DNA of 64,000 bases from Gracilaria domingensis (taxonomy: Eukaryota > Rhodophyta > Florideophyceae > Gracilariales > Gracilariaceae). The position numbers and the translations under genes were made by a program. Numbering within the stretch: position 1 is the stretch's first letter; every line of letters starts with the position of its first letter. The DNA lies in assembly GCA_022539475.1 (NCBI GenBank), contig VCMS01000017.1, positions 173,765 to 237,764 of the forward strand. Reading direction: 5' to 3'. Of this stretch, positions 31,407-41,800 are shown piece by piece. The notes below the pieces were generated by a model. That model saw only the letters and a list, made by a program, of their open reading frames with translations, searched no databases and had not been told where the DNA came from.

Positions 31407-32147
31407 ATGCGGTCCTACTCCATCGTCTCTTTGGCTCTTCTTTTGTTGCTTCTTGGAAATGCCCTGGGACAATGATTTACTCTTAAAGCATGCAAGAAAA
31501 TATGTGGACGCCAACATATCTCTCGCCTTCGCTCAAAGGCCTGTTCCGCAAAAGCGACGAAGTCGGCAGCACGCACAGCCAGTGTTAAGGCCGGTGGATC
31601 GTGTTCTAGCGATGCTGATTGTGGGGACGGTTACGGTTGTGCTGCAAGTAAGACGTGCAACAAGATTGTGAAGAATATGGATTATTATGTGTTTGCCAAC
31701 GATTATTGCGAAGTTTTCATCAACGGAAAGTATCAAGGATTCGTGCCAACGGGCTTCGATGTCGTAAAATTCACTTATTCGGGAACTTGTGATGATATCA
31801 TCATGAAGGTCACCAACACTGGCGACTACATTTCTTCAGGACTTCTAATGAACTTCGGTGGATGGAATCACGGAAGCCAAGGATTTCATCAAGCTCCGAG
31901 TCCTCTTGCCATTCCTATCTACGGGAGAGCCAAACTGAGTCCGGAAGGGAATTTTACCGACAACGATCCCTCCTACCCATACATGGATTGGAACGAAGCG
32001 ATCTACGCGGTGGATATGGACGCCACCGGAAACTTTCCGCAAGAGATGAAGGACGCGGGGGCCGATCCGGTCACATCGGATGATGTTCATACACCGGTTG
32101 ACACTGTGATGGGCATTCGCTACGAATTTCCAGAATGTTATTCCTAG
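31407..32147 (+). pseudogene. Secreted cysteine-containing protein interrupted by an in-frame TGA
   Basis: ATG at 31407 starts a textbook signal peptide (MRSYSIVSLALLLLLLGNAL, then GQ). Codon 23 is TGA (31473-31475). The same frame then stays open to TAG at 32145. It encodes a basic, Cys-bearing segment (ACKKIC; GSCSSDADCGDGYGC, a small-disulfide-knot-like motif around 31593-31640). A ~150-residue domain follows that is not recognised, rich in Gly/Asn/Asp/Tyr (FANDYCEVFINGKYQGF; LLMNFGGWNHGSQGF). No GT donor lies close enough upstream of the TGA to splice it out. It is either a gene killed by one substitution, a readthrough case, or a sequencing error. The frame conservation around the stop shows that the loss is recent. 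Confidence 0.6.
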
Positions 32148-32861
32148 TGGTAATGTACGCGAATGGGGATGTGGATCGTCAATGCTGGCTCCATCTGTAA
32201 CGTAGCGAGCCACGCTAGAGCTGATTCAGGTCTAACAATTACTGCGGCAACTTTTGTACCTCTCTATGAGCGATCTTTACTGTATATCTGTAGAAAACGA
32301 CTATCAGTAAACACAGTAACACTTGTAGCGGACAGATAGTAATTTGACCTACTTTTGGCAAAATAAACAAAACGTTGCACAACAAGAGTTTATTGACTTG
32401 ACTACTCTTTTCACTAGCTAGCTAGGTACTGCCGACTCTATGCAAGGAAGGCATGTGGATAAAAAGCAAGAAGACGGTTTTCCCAACTTCTCACGCCCTC
32501 GTATAGAAAACTTTGTAAAGCTTTAGAATAGTACTAATCAATAATTTAATAAGCTAATGCATGTGACAAGCAAACCGCCACCAACAACGATTATAACTTT
32601 TGTTCTGTTGCTATTGCTCCACAAATTTCGTAAAATTGATGCAATCAAGTGCAGGCCCGTATTTGTGACTGACTAGATCTCTCTTTCAAATACTAAGCAC
32701 ATCTTGAAGGATTATCGTTATCCTTTTATAACATATGGTTGTAGAAATATAAGCTATTTCTATCAAAACAAATTTTTGGTCGAAATAAAGAATGCAAAGG
32801 AAGAATAAACTTTTATTGCAAAAGACGCACTTCTCGCACATAGATCATTCATTTACGTATA
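32148..32861. other. AT-rich intergenic
   Basis: No gene, RNA or repeat seen. Confidence 0.4.
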
Positions 32862-34147
32862 TCAAACATTATTGCTTTGTTCAGCGGTATCTTCATTGGA
32901 CCCAATGTGTTGGTACTGCGCTTCCATTCGGCGCCTGCGCTTTTCTCTGTATTTTTTCTGTGTCAGTTTTCGCTTCCTAGCCATATCCTCTCCAATAGCG
33001 TTCAAGCAATTCTTAACCCTGTTATAAAATTCCCCATCTGCTGCTCTTCATGGGTGCCATGCAACATGTGCATTCGTCATCGACAAGCAAAAAAAAATTA
33101 TATCATCATAGAATTTTTCACCCCAGCGATATTTTGAGACAATAACGTTCCAAAGTTGTGTTAGTCGCCCAAAATAGTTTTCTGCGATAACACGATCAGA
33201 ACTAATTTTTTGATTTTAGCGCAGTTCTTTCTGTGTTAAATATTCTGTTATCGGCTTCTTCTTGGGTATAACCGCTTTTACGTGCTCTGCTGCACCCTGA
33301 TAGCCCTTGTCCATTAATATTCCTCATTGGGTGGGGTACTTATCCTGCATATTTCCAGCATCAATAATAAAATTACTGCCTTTATCACCCCGTTTTTCCA
33401 ACGCTACCTTGTAAGTTTGAATATTCGAATAAAATATATTCAAATCTGAAGTGAACCCAGGAGCGTGATCAGAAAAATTAATTGCAAACCCATGGGTAAA
33501 ACAGAAACTTCTGTTTTTAAGCCATATAACTTACGTTTGCCGCTAAAGTATTTCTCGGCCTCTAATAAACTTTGACTCGGTCGATTTGATTGTTGAAAGA
33601 AAACGTCTGTGGCATAACGGCAGTGATTATAATTCTTAAATCCCAAATTATGCTGCAGAACCTTCTTCATCGGCCATCGACCAGCTACATTGTCAACATA
33701 CCCGTTATAAAATTGCAAAGACACGGAAGAGATGAACTTCGTAATTAGTCTCTCAAATGTTCTACTGTTTATGTTAAACACCTGTACCAAAAAATCCCAT
33801 TTTCCGCCGTGTATCAAAATAGTCAAGGTCATGAAAAATATATCTTTCTCAGTAAAAGTGTGTGTTCTTCCTATACCTCGGTTTCAGCTCTCAGAAAATA
33901 TTTTAGACGCAATATTGTAAACCATATTAAATTCGTTTGACTAAAAATCAGTCATTTTCATAATAGTCTCATACGGATTCTGAAAATAAAATAAATCGTA
34001 GATTGGTGAGTCTGAATCATTTTCCTCGTCCGAATTGGCGTTTAATGTTTCTGAAGAGTAGGCAGAAAGTTTGCAGTCTCGTTCCAGTAAATGTTCTTGC
34101 AAAAGGTCTACAGAAACGACGGCGTGTTCTGGGGTGATAGTTTCCAT
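32862..34147 (-). pseudogene. DDE-superfamily transposase, decayed
   Basis: Minus-strand gene from ATG 34147 to TGA 32862-32864. Recognisable blocks in order: an acidic N-terminus; HGGKWDFLVQVFNI with a helical region; the first catalytic Asp in CRYATDVFFQQSNRP; FSGKRKLYGLKTEVSVLP; HAPGFTSDLNIF; the second Asp in MDKGYQG; the catalytic Glu in AENYFGR; and an Arg/Lys-rich tail (KRKLTQKKYREKRRRR). This order is typical of the HARBI1-like DDE endonuclease superfamily. It carries at least five in-frame stops (for example just after MTDF, SES, PTQ and ELR) and one frameshift near 33470. Terminal repeats of the element were not found. Confidence 0.75.
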
Positions 34148-34466
34148 TGAGAGAGAGTGGTACGAGAGAGCTGTATTGGTGTGTCTGCATCTGGGAAGAG
34201 AAAGTTTTTGCGGAATGACCTAGTTTTATTGCAATGACTATATTTCAGTAAACTCTGGTTTGTATTTGTGTATAGAGATGCTTTGAATGAATTGGCAGCA
34301 TATTGTGCACAGACATTTATATACAGAGTGGAATAATAATGCGCAAAGCACAAATGTATATTTTGTGCATACACGAGCATTGCTCTAGATTACGCATCTT
34401 TGCTGGACTTTTCTTACTATTTACGTATTACTACAGTGTTTGAGCAAGAGTTCTAGTGACTTAATG
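34148..34466. other. Intergenic
   Basis: No feature seen; ends at the GATAT target duplication (34467-34471). Confidence 0.4.
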
Positions 34467-34650
34467 GATATTGTGGTGACGTATCTTAGGGGGTGACCCG
34501 CCGTCCTTGGGAAACCCCCAAAAAAAAAGATTTTTTTGTCCTGAAACTTCCCAAGACACCCCCTGCAGGACTATTCCAATATCACATCAGGGAGATAAGG
34601 AAAGTGCAGCGTGGAAGCTGCACTTTCCCCCTCCTGCTTCCCAGCCTCAC

Positions 34651-34972
34651 GTTGCACGCGTCGCGTCGCCGAGGCGCGACGGCGCGGAAGCTGGATGTTG
34701 CGCGCGTCGCGCGCCCGGGGCGCGACGGCGCAGAACCTGGATGTTGCGCGCGTCGTGCCGCCGGGGCGCGACGGCGCGGAAGCTGATTGTGGCACACGTC
34801 GCGCCGCAGAGGCGCAACAACAATGAAGCTCAATGATGAGCGCGTCGCCCGCGCTGGCGCGACGGCACGAAAGCTGAATGATGCGTGCGTCGCTCCGCCG
34901 AGGCGCGACGGTGCTGGAACTGAATGCTGCGCGCGTCGTGCCTCTGCGAGTCGCGACGGCGCAGAAACTGAA
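34651..34972. repeat. Seven tandem 46-bp GC-rich units, each an inverted repeat
   Basis: Seven diverged copies of a unit of the form GTTGCGCGCGTCGCGC...GCGCGACGGCGCGGAAGCTGGAT. Each unit holds a CGTCGC arm and a matching GCGACG arm about 10 bases apart, so every unit can fold. The same array is at 43898-44220 in the 3' LTR. Confidence 0.85.
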
Positions 34973-35076
34973 TGGCGAAACAACGCACAGAGAAGTGGAC
35001 GTCATGCGCCGCGCCGTAAGAACCGGTACAATGCCAAACTCAGCTTAATGAAAGAGCAAGAAAGGGTTAGGGAGTA

Positions 35077-35481
35077 TCAATCAGTCGACAACATCGCTTT
35101 GACAGCGGCATGAACGACATGGAGCGCACGCGCGCCGGAGGGAGAGCGCAGCGCCATCATCGAAAGCGCCAGCCTAACGCCAATCCCGCGCACAAATAGT
35201 TCGGGAAGCTCGCTAAGATTTTCCTTCAGCTCATCCATCGACACTCTACGCTTGAAAAGAAAGTCATACAGGTCCTCCTCACACGCGAATAGCTGGGCTT
35301 CGGTACATTCTTCGCCGTCGTCCTCGTCGGCGAGCGCGGCGTCCTCTTCACACTCGATTGTATCTGCGGTTACCTCTTTAGCCTCATGTTCAATAACGCA
35401 TGTCGATTTTGCAACCGGAACGTCAGAACGGTCCGTATCGTCGTCCGTAACAGTAGCTAGCACTTCTTTCGTGGTTGACAT
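35077..35481 (-). CDS. LTR antisense protein, 134 aa (5' LTR copy)
   Basis: Unrecognised. ATG 35481 to the stop at 35077-35079, read against the element. The N-terminal ~60 residues are acidic (TDDDTDRSD; CEEDAALADEDDGEE), the C-terminal ~70 are probably helical (ACEEDLYDFL; ELPELFVRG; LALSMMALRS). The frame can be extended upstream to 35646, but ATG 35481 matches the start of the homologous frame at 937 and gives an identical length. DNA is identical to the 3' LTR copy. Protein conservation against 533-937 with near-saturated synonymous change argues for function. Possible roles are regulation of the element or particle-associated functions; nothing in the sequence decides between them. Confidence 0.7.
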   Translation of the reverse strand: MSTTKEVLATVTDDDTDRSDVPVAKSTCVIEHEAKEVTADTIECEEDAALADEDDGEECTEAQLFACEEDLYDFLFKRRVSMDELKENLSELPELFVRGIGVRLALSMMALRSPSGARALHVVHAAVKAMLSTD

Positions 35482-36613
35482 TGTAACAATGATGGAGAAA
35501 GAAGTCGAAGATGAATTTGGGAGGTCTGACGACGAGGTTAAGAAAGGTCTGTTTTGGCATGTGATATAAGACAAGAGGTAACCGGAAAGACAGCATGTTA
35601 ACAAGTCCACATGGATAATACCAGAAGAAGCGGCAGACGCCCCCACGCCAGATCAGCAATGACCAGTTAGAAATGAACATAACGAAGCGAGTGGAACCAA
35701 TACTACGGTATCATGTGGAAGACGGATATTGCCCGAAGAACTAATTGAGAACCTAAATAGCCACATGAAATCTGGCCAACCACCGACCTACATAATGAAG
35801 AACCGTAGAGTGACATCACTCCCTACTATGGATATGGTGAGAAGTGCTAGGGTATTTGTCAGGAGACGAAAATCAGACTACAACTTAGGGCATGCGCAAC
35901 ATCATAATTGTAGATATAAACCCCCGAGTTCGGGACCTCACCGCCAACTCGACTCGAGCAGACCACTTCCCCCCTTGACGAACCCGCCCATCCTTGCCTC
36001 TCTCGCCTTTCTTCCTCCCTTTCCGTCGTCACCAACCTTCTTTCCTTTGGCAATCCCATCTTCCCTCAGCGCAGTCTGCGCCTCTCTGCCACCAACCTTT
36101 CCCCCTACATTTCCTTATTCCCGGCGGCCCGGTCTCCCGCCGTTCCCTACACAGTCGCCTTGTTCTGCCCTCCATTGGGCTCGTCCCCACATTGCGATCA
36201 TACCTACATCCCCGTTCTCTCGGACGGACGTAAGCAGTGTTACGCATTGCACTGGTTCCATTCCTGTCGCCACCTCGCCTGGTTGTTAGGTTTGTGGTGG
36301 TATCGACGACAGGATCGAACGCTTTAGCCCTGCCCCTTCTATTGTTCCGCCGACAGCCTTGGTGTTTTGGTCTGTTGGCCGCGCATTCTGTTGTTGTGTT
36401 GGCGTTCGGCATCGAACGCCGAACCACGCTCTCGTTTAATTACTCTCCCCGCTTCCTGTTAGCGGAGAGTTTCTACTATCTTGGGGTTATCTTGTCTGCT
36501 CCTGCAGGCATCTGAGCTACGTTAACTTGTCGCCTCTTTTGGGCTGGTACTCTCGAGCATTTATTGTGTCGCTCTCCCTGGGTTTGTCACCACCCGCGCT
36601 GTTTCCCCCAAAA

Positions 36614-37482
36614 ATGGCTCTACATGGTACTCTCGAGGAGGGCCTGGCTCTCCTGATTCTGGTGTGATTTCCTTCGATGGTTCTGCCGCCGACGTAAGGA
36701 AGTTTCTGTTTTACTTCGAGAATGTCGCTACTCCCAACGAAGAGGATAGTGTTCGGGCTATGAAGTTGCTCGGCTATCTTGAGGGTGAAGCTTTTGACTT
36801 CTACTATGACAACTATGCTGTTGATGGCTTTCTTTCGATTGAAGCAAAGGACTATCAGAAGGTGAAGTTCGCTTTGATCGAACGTCTCGGTGCAATCGAG
36901 AAACCGGCGGAGAGGATTCGTCGGGCAGTTTCGGCACGTTTAGATTACGTCGATCTGCTAGAGTCCCTGAAGAAGATGGACTCTTTCTTCGATCAGGCAG
37001 GTTTTAACTCGAAAGCTAAGTTCGGGTTACTACGAAACGCTGTCATGGAGTTTTCAGATCTTGCGCAGTTTGTCATATTCCGTGGAGCAGATGACTATGA
37101 ATCCTTGAAGGCCCTCGTTAAGGACTTTGTTGGCGGAAAGAAAGCTCTTGAATCGTATGGTACCCTCAACGCTTTCCCACCGGCGAAGCATATTCTTCAA
37201 CGTTCTAAGGAACCTGCTCGTACAAGTCTGCTGGAGTCGAAAGTGGATCGGTTGGCTGACCAGATGGCACAGTCTCACCTCCTAGTGAAGAAGACTCAGA
37301 GTGCTGCGACTGCCACCGGACGTCAGGATACGGAAAAAGTTTGTTCATATTGCAGCCAACCCGGTCACTTTGCGGCACGTTGTGAGCCTAATCCACATCG
37401 AGGCACACGGTGTGGTAATTGTGGCAAGTTAGGTCACTTTACAGCTACGTGCTGCAAGAAGAATAACACCGATGTTGTCTGA
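36614..37482 (+). pseudogene. gag: A-element Gag with two CCHC zinc knuckles
   Basis: Nucleocapsid/capsid precursor. The coding frame runs through the primer site (WYSRGG) into ISFDGSAADVRKFLFYFENV, a capsid-like region of about 200 residues. Two C-x2-C-x4-H-x4-C knuckles follow (CSYCSQPGHFAARC from 37342, CGNCGKLGHFTATC from 37411). The start codon is expected to be the ATG in the LTR end. In the 3' LTR that ATG would be in frame, but in this 5' LTR a one-base deletion puts ATG 36614 out of frame. TGA at 37480-37482 ends the frame, which otherwise continues without shift into the protease part. Confidence 0.8.
36625..36642 (+). other. A-element primer binding site, inside the gag reading frame
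   Basis: TGGTACTCTCGAGGAGGG abuts the 5' LTR with no spacer. A similar 12-mer, GGTACTCTCGAG, also occurs inside the LTR near 36544. In the gag frame the site reads WYSRGG. Confidence 0.6.
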
Positions 37483-38886
37483 AAAGTTGCATTTGAAGAT
37501 GTGAAGTCCGAACCAGAGAAAGAGAAGTTCCCGAGTGAGAAACGAGGTTTCCAGAACACAGGTGGGAACCAAGTCTCAGTTGTGATTACTGACACTTCAG
37601 ATGACGAAGATCCCGTTACTACCGCAAAAAGAGACTCGGAAGGGGAGCCTCTGCCCAAGCAACCGCGAACTGGCCCTCTCTCAGGGATTTCCCCTGTAAT
37701 GTTTCCCGAATCCCACACCACCAGGACTGCTTCTCAGCAAACCAAAGGAACTCCCAAGAAGTCGACAAGGACCAGGAAGGGCACTGCGAAGAAGTCTAAA
37801 GGGAAGTCCCGGAGAGTGAAGATCCAAGAACACCTTGGGAAATATGGCATTTACGAAGAAGTGGCGAGAGCCCCTTCTGGCATCACTTTCGGTCAATTAG
37901 TGCGCAGTGATGCGGACGAGGCCAAGAAAAACATTCGGCGCATTCTTTCCGGAGGTCTTTCCTCAAGGCGTTTCAGTTACGCTCGTACTCATTCACTCCC
38001 TCAGACTCTCAAAGTAGTGAACGTTACTGTCTATGGCACTAGTTCCCAGGCGCTGCTGGACTCTGGTGCTATCCCTAATCTTATGTCTATTGCGTTATGC
38101 AACCGGTTATCGTTGGAGATGAAACCGTCGAGTAGGAGGATTGTCGTTGCCGACGGAACCAAATCCTTAGTTCGCGGAAGCCTGCACGATGTACCCCTCG
38201 AGTTTGGTTCTCTCCGTGTCCCGTTGGATTTCCTGGTCGTTGAGAAGCCTTCCTTCAATGTGATTGTTGGCTGTCCTGCTCTTGAGTCACTACAAGCCTG
38301 CTTGGACCTGGGTACTCAGCAAGTTTCTATGCAATTTGACGGCGCATCTGTTGCTTTACATCTCGATTACCATCGCCCTGGTGTAGTGTTCGACGAAGAG
38401 AATGAACACACCGACAGTGAGGATTTCGCTTCCGCTTCAGAGCCGTTCTTCTCTGAGAGTTCAGAGAGCGACGACGATGGATACGCGATCGCTTTCTCGA
38501 AGGGCAAAGTTGACACGTCGGTATATGCTTTGAATACTATGAATAAAAAACAAGACTGCTTACAACCGCCCGAAGAGGAATCCGCGAACGAACTGGAGAA
38601 TATAGGTCCTACGAGTCTCGATCAGGAAAGCCCCTCCCCTGCTGATCCTCAGGATTTGAAGGGAGCTATTAGGCAATTGCGCGTGAATGGTGTTGAGCCG
38701 GAACCTGCTATTACTACTCCTCACGCCTCTGGGGAAGCAAATAGAGTATTTGAGAACGACGAAGAAGCGGAGGAAAGCGCAGACGACGACGACTCCGAAG
38801 GCTCTCCATCAGATGAAGAGCATGAACGAGCGATCTCGTTGTCCCAGTCAGGGATGACGTCGTTCTCCTACGAGCCGAAGATGTGA
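37483..38886 (+). pseudogene. A-element protease region and acidic linker
   Basis: Same frame as gag. A Lys/Arg-rich segment (about 37740-37830) precedes an aspartic protease with active site LLDSGA (Asp near 38059) and flap-like sequence downstream (NVIVGCPALESL). A long Asp/Glu/Ser-rich linker follows. The frame ends at 38886, but homology shows that the true continuation switches to the -1 frame near 38830, most simply by a one-base indel in this copy. No canonical slippery heptamer is seen there. Confidence 0.75.
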
Positions 38887-41800
38887 GACGCCAACCTGAT
38901 TATCTTATCTTTCGAGTCTACCGTCGTTATCCTCAGCCAACTGACGGAAACCAACTCCACCCTCACACCTCCGAACTCCCGTACGGAGAAATGGGTGTCC
39001 TAGAGCTGGACAACAGTTCCGAACCAATAGTCCGTTTCGGAGTAGGCTGGCCTGTACCCACACCAACTGATGAAGAACCCTTTGCGGTTCCATCGCGAAG
39101 TGAAGCTCATGAAGACCATGTGATGGTTATAAGTCTTGACAACTGTGACGATGAGGCCGATAACCAATTGAGCGGTTTAGCTGAGCCGAATGACGATCAG
39201 CACCACTCGGTCTATCACGCCGCGAATCCCTCGTCTTTTCAGAGTTCCATGACAGACACTAGCCTTCAACCACCTGACCCTCCCCTTTTGTCATCTGACA
39301 ACGATAGAGGAGCTAAAGGGAGGAACTCTTTAAGGGACGACGAAGAAGATGAAGACTGTGTAGAAGTAGAAGCAGGAGTTCATGAAGCAGAAGTAGAAGT
39401 AGAAGACGAAGTGGTGAATAATGGAAATGAAGATGATCATGAAGAAGATGAAGATGGTTCCTCACCAGAAGAAGTCGAGCTGTCTGGTACCCCTCTCTAC
39501 CGCGAACCTGTCCTCACCATCCCGATTACAGACGAGGTCACTTTGCTACCACCTGAAGAAGGGGAACTTATCAGCGACTTTCTTTTGGTTCGTGTCCAGA
39601 TTCGGTACCCTGTACCCACTCCAGCGCACCCCCCTCACCTTGGCGTGCACAACATGCCTTTTGGTCGTATCGGGCTACTGGAGGAGGATGAGGACGGCCG
39701 TTACGTGATTGCTTTCGAAGAAGAGCTCCCTCAAGAAGGGTTCTCGACGCAGGTCCCCCCACCACCTGTTAGGGAGTTGGAAGATCAACCCAACCCCTCG
39801 CAAACAGAGCGGCGTACAACTGGCTCTGGTAAAGGACATTCTAGTTCACGTGATAGTGAGCCGACGGTTGCGTGTCCCGCTCCTGGGGTCGATTACTCCC
39901 TTTTAGATCCTGTCGCAATTGATGGCAAGGGTCGTACATTGGATCGAAGAGATTACCCTCCTGACACGAGTCGCGAAGAATTCATCCTCAAAAGGCTTTC
40001 AAACTTGCCCAGCGGGGAGCAACAGGAACTACTTCGTGTTTTACTTGACCTTGGTGTGGTCGCCTGGTCTCTGTATGATCTTCGACCTGCAGATGTACCA
40101 GTCATGCATGAATTCTCACTGACGACCCAGACCCCGATACACTCAAGAGTTCGTAGGCTTCCGCCGCGACATGACGAAGTCGTCAAGAAGGAACTTGGCA
40201 AAATGCTTGACGCTGGAATAATCAAACCCTGTACATCGGCATGGTCCTTTCCGATCGTCATTGCCACTAAAAAGGATGGCAAGCCAAGGTTCTGTGTAGA
40301 CTACCGAGCTCTGAACCAAGTTATGAAAGCGGACAGATGGCCCTTACCTCATATTGAACAAATCTTTGATGACTTGGGCGGCTGTTCGTTTTTCACTACG
40401 CTTGACCTCTTCTCCGGATACTGGCAGATCAGAATGTCACCTCGGTGTAAGGAGATGACCACCTTCGTTTGCCGTCAAGGAACCTATCAGTTTGGAGTCA
40501 TGCCGTTCGGCTTGATGAACGCCCGCTCTACATTCCAAAGAATGATGGACTCTAGCCTCAATAAGTATCCGTTTGTAAGGGTCTATCTGGACGACGTGGT
40601 TATCTATTCAAAAACCTTAGAGGATCACGTCGAGTACATCAAGTTAGTACTAAGGACAATTGCCTCCCATGGGTTGAAGCTGAAAATCTCTAAGTGCGAC
40701 TTTGCCCATCCCAAGATTGAACTGCTCGGACATGTTGTCGACAAGAGCGGAGTTGCAGTGGACGTGAAGAAAATAGAGGCCATCAAGGCGGCTCCGATCC
40801 CTAAGACAACCACTGAACTAAGGAGCTTTCTTGGGCTTGCTGGCTACTACCGCCAGTTTATCAAGCACTTTGCCAAACCTTCGGCAGATCTCCATGCAGA
40901 AACGTCCGGAAATCGGAAATTAGTGTTCAACAATGAAATGGTTGAGGCCCTCAAAGACCTGAAGGAGAAGCTAACCAGTCCTCCAGTGTTGGCCTTTCCC
41001 GACTTCAACAATCCGTTTCGGGTCGAAACCGATGTGTCTTCATTTGCGTTGGGCGCCGTTCTCGCTCAGAAGAAATCTGATGGCATGTTTCACCCTATTT
41101 AGTATGCCAGCCGGACTATGACTGCAGCGGAAAGGAACTACGCGGTCTTTGAGCAGGAAGCGCTTGCTGTCATTTTCGCGTTCAAGAAATTTCGACTATA
41201 CCTTCTCGGATCAGAGCCATTTCAATTGATTACAGACCATCAGGCGCTGAAGTATGCGTTTCAGAAGAAGGATGTACATGAGAGATTGGTTAGGTGGCTC
41301 TATTTCCTAGCTGAATACCAGTTTGAGGTTGTGTACCGCTCAGGGGATAAGAATTGCGCTGCTGACTATCTTTCTCGCTACTCCACGATAAGGGGGCATC
41401 ATGCTCCAGAGGTGGCGACTACTGTTTCTTGCCCTACATGCGGAGCTTTCTCAGGCCTCGAACCTTATTATGCAAATATTGGTTGATATTTGAGTGACCT
41501 TCCCATCGATGAGCCCAACTCGAGCCTCAGAGGGGCGATCAAAAGGAATTCCAAGAAGTTCATGGTGTGGAACGGGCAGTTGTATCGGAAAATGGGGTCT
41601 GGGCTACGACTCCTTTCTAACGTCAATGAAAGGCGTAAACTCTTGAAAACATTTCATGACGATGTGGGACACTGGGATGTCAGGGCGACCAGAAGGCACG
41701 TCATTGATCGATTCTGGTGGCCCAATATTCACTCTGATGTCACAACCTACGTCAAGAAGTGTGATGGCTGCCAGTTCATCGGGTCTTTTCTTGCTTACCG

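Larger units (their letters stand above)
34472..36624 (+). repeat. A-element 5' LTR
   Basis: TGTGGTGAC start, TACA end, 2153 bp. It contains the GC-rich hairpin array (34651-34972), the antisense gene (35077-35481), a probable promoter region (GTAGATATAAA near 35910), and a pyrimidine-rich stretch. Near the 3' end lie GGTACTCTCGAG and the conserved terminal ATGGC motif. The terminal 12-mer ATGGCGACCACA of the 3' LTR reads ATGGCTCTACA here, one base shorter. Confidence 0.95.

Noticed and set aside
34651-34972. CRISPR-like array
   Set aside because: Units are contiguous with no unique spacers and lie in a eukaryotic LTR.
34507-35113. Arg/Ala-rich ORFs over the GC-rich array
   Set aside because: They are produced by the 46-bp tandem repeat in every frame and strand.
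36029-36427. Minus-strand ORFs 1421-1819, 36029-36427 and 45276-45674, similar in three LTR copies
   Set aside because: The DNA itself is over 90% identical there, so conservation of the frame says nothing about coding; the frames overlap the pyrimidine-rich LTR transcript start region.
38881-38886. Programmed -1 frameshift between the gag-protease and pol frames of the A element
   Set aside because: No slippery heptamer is present, and the duplicated module shows that pol homology begins ~50 bases earlier, pointing to an indel.
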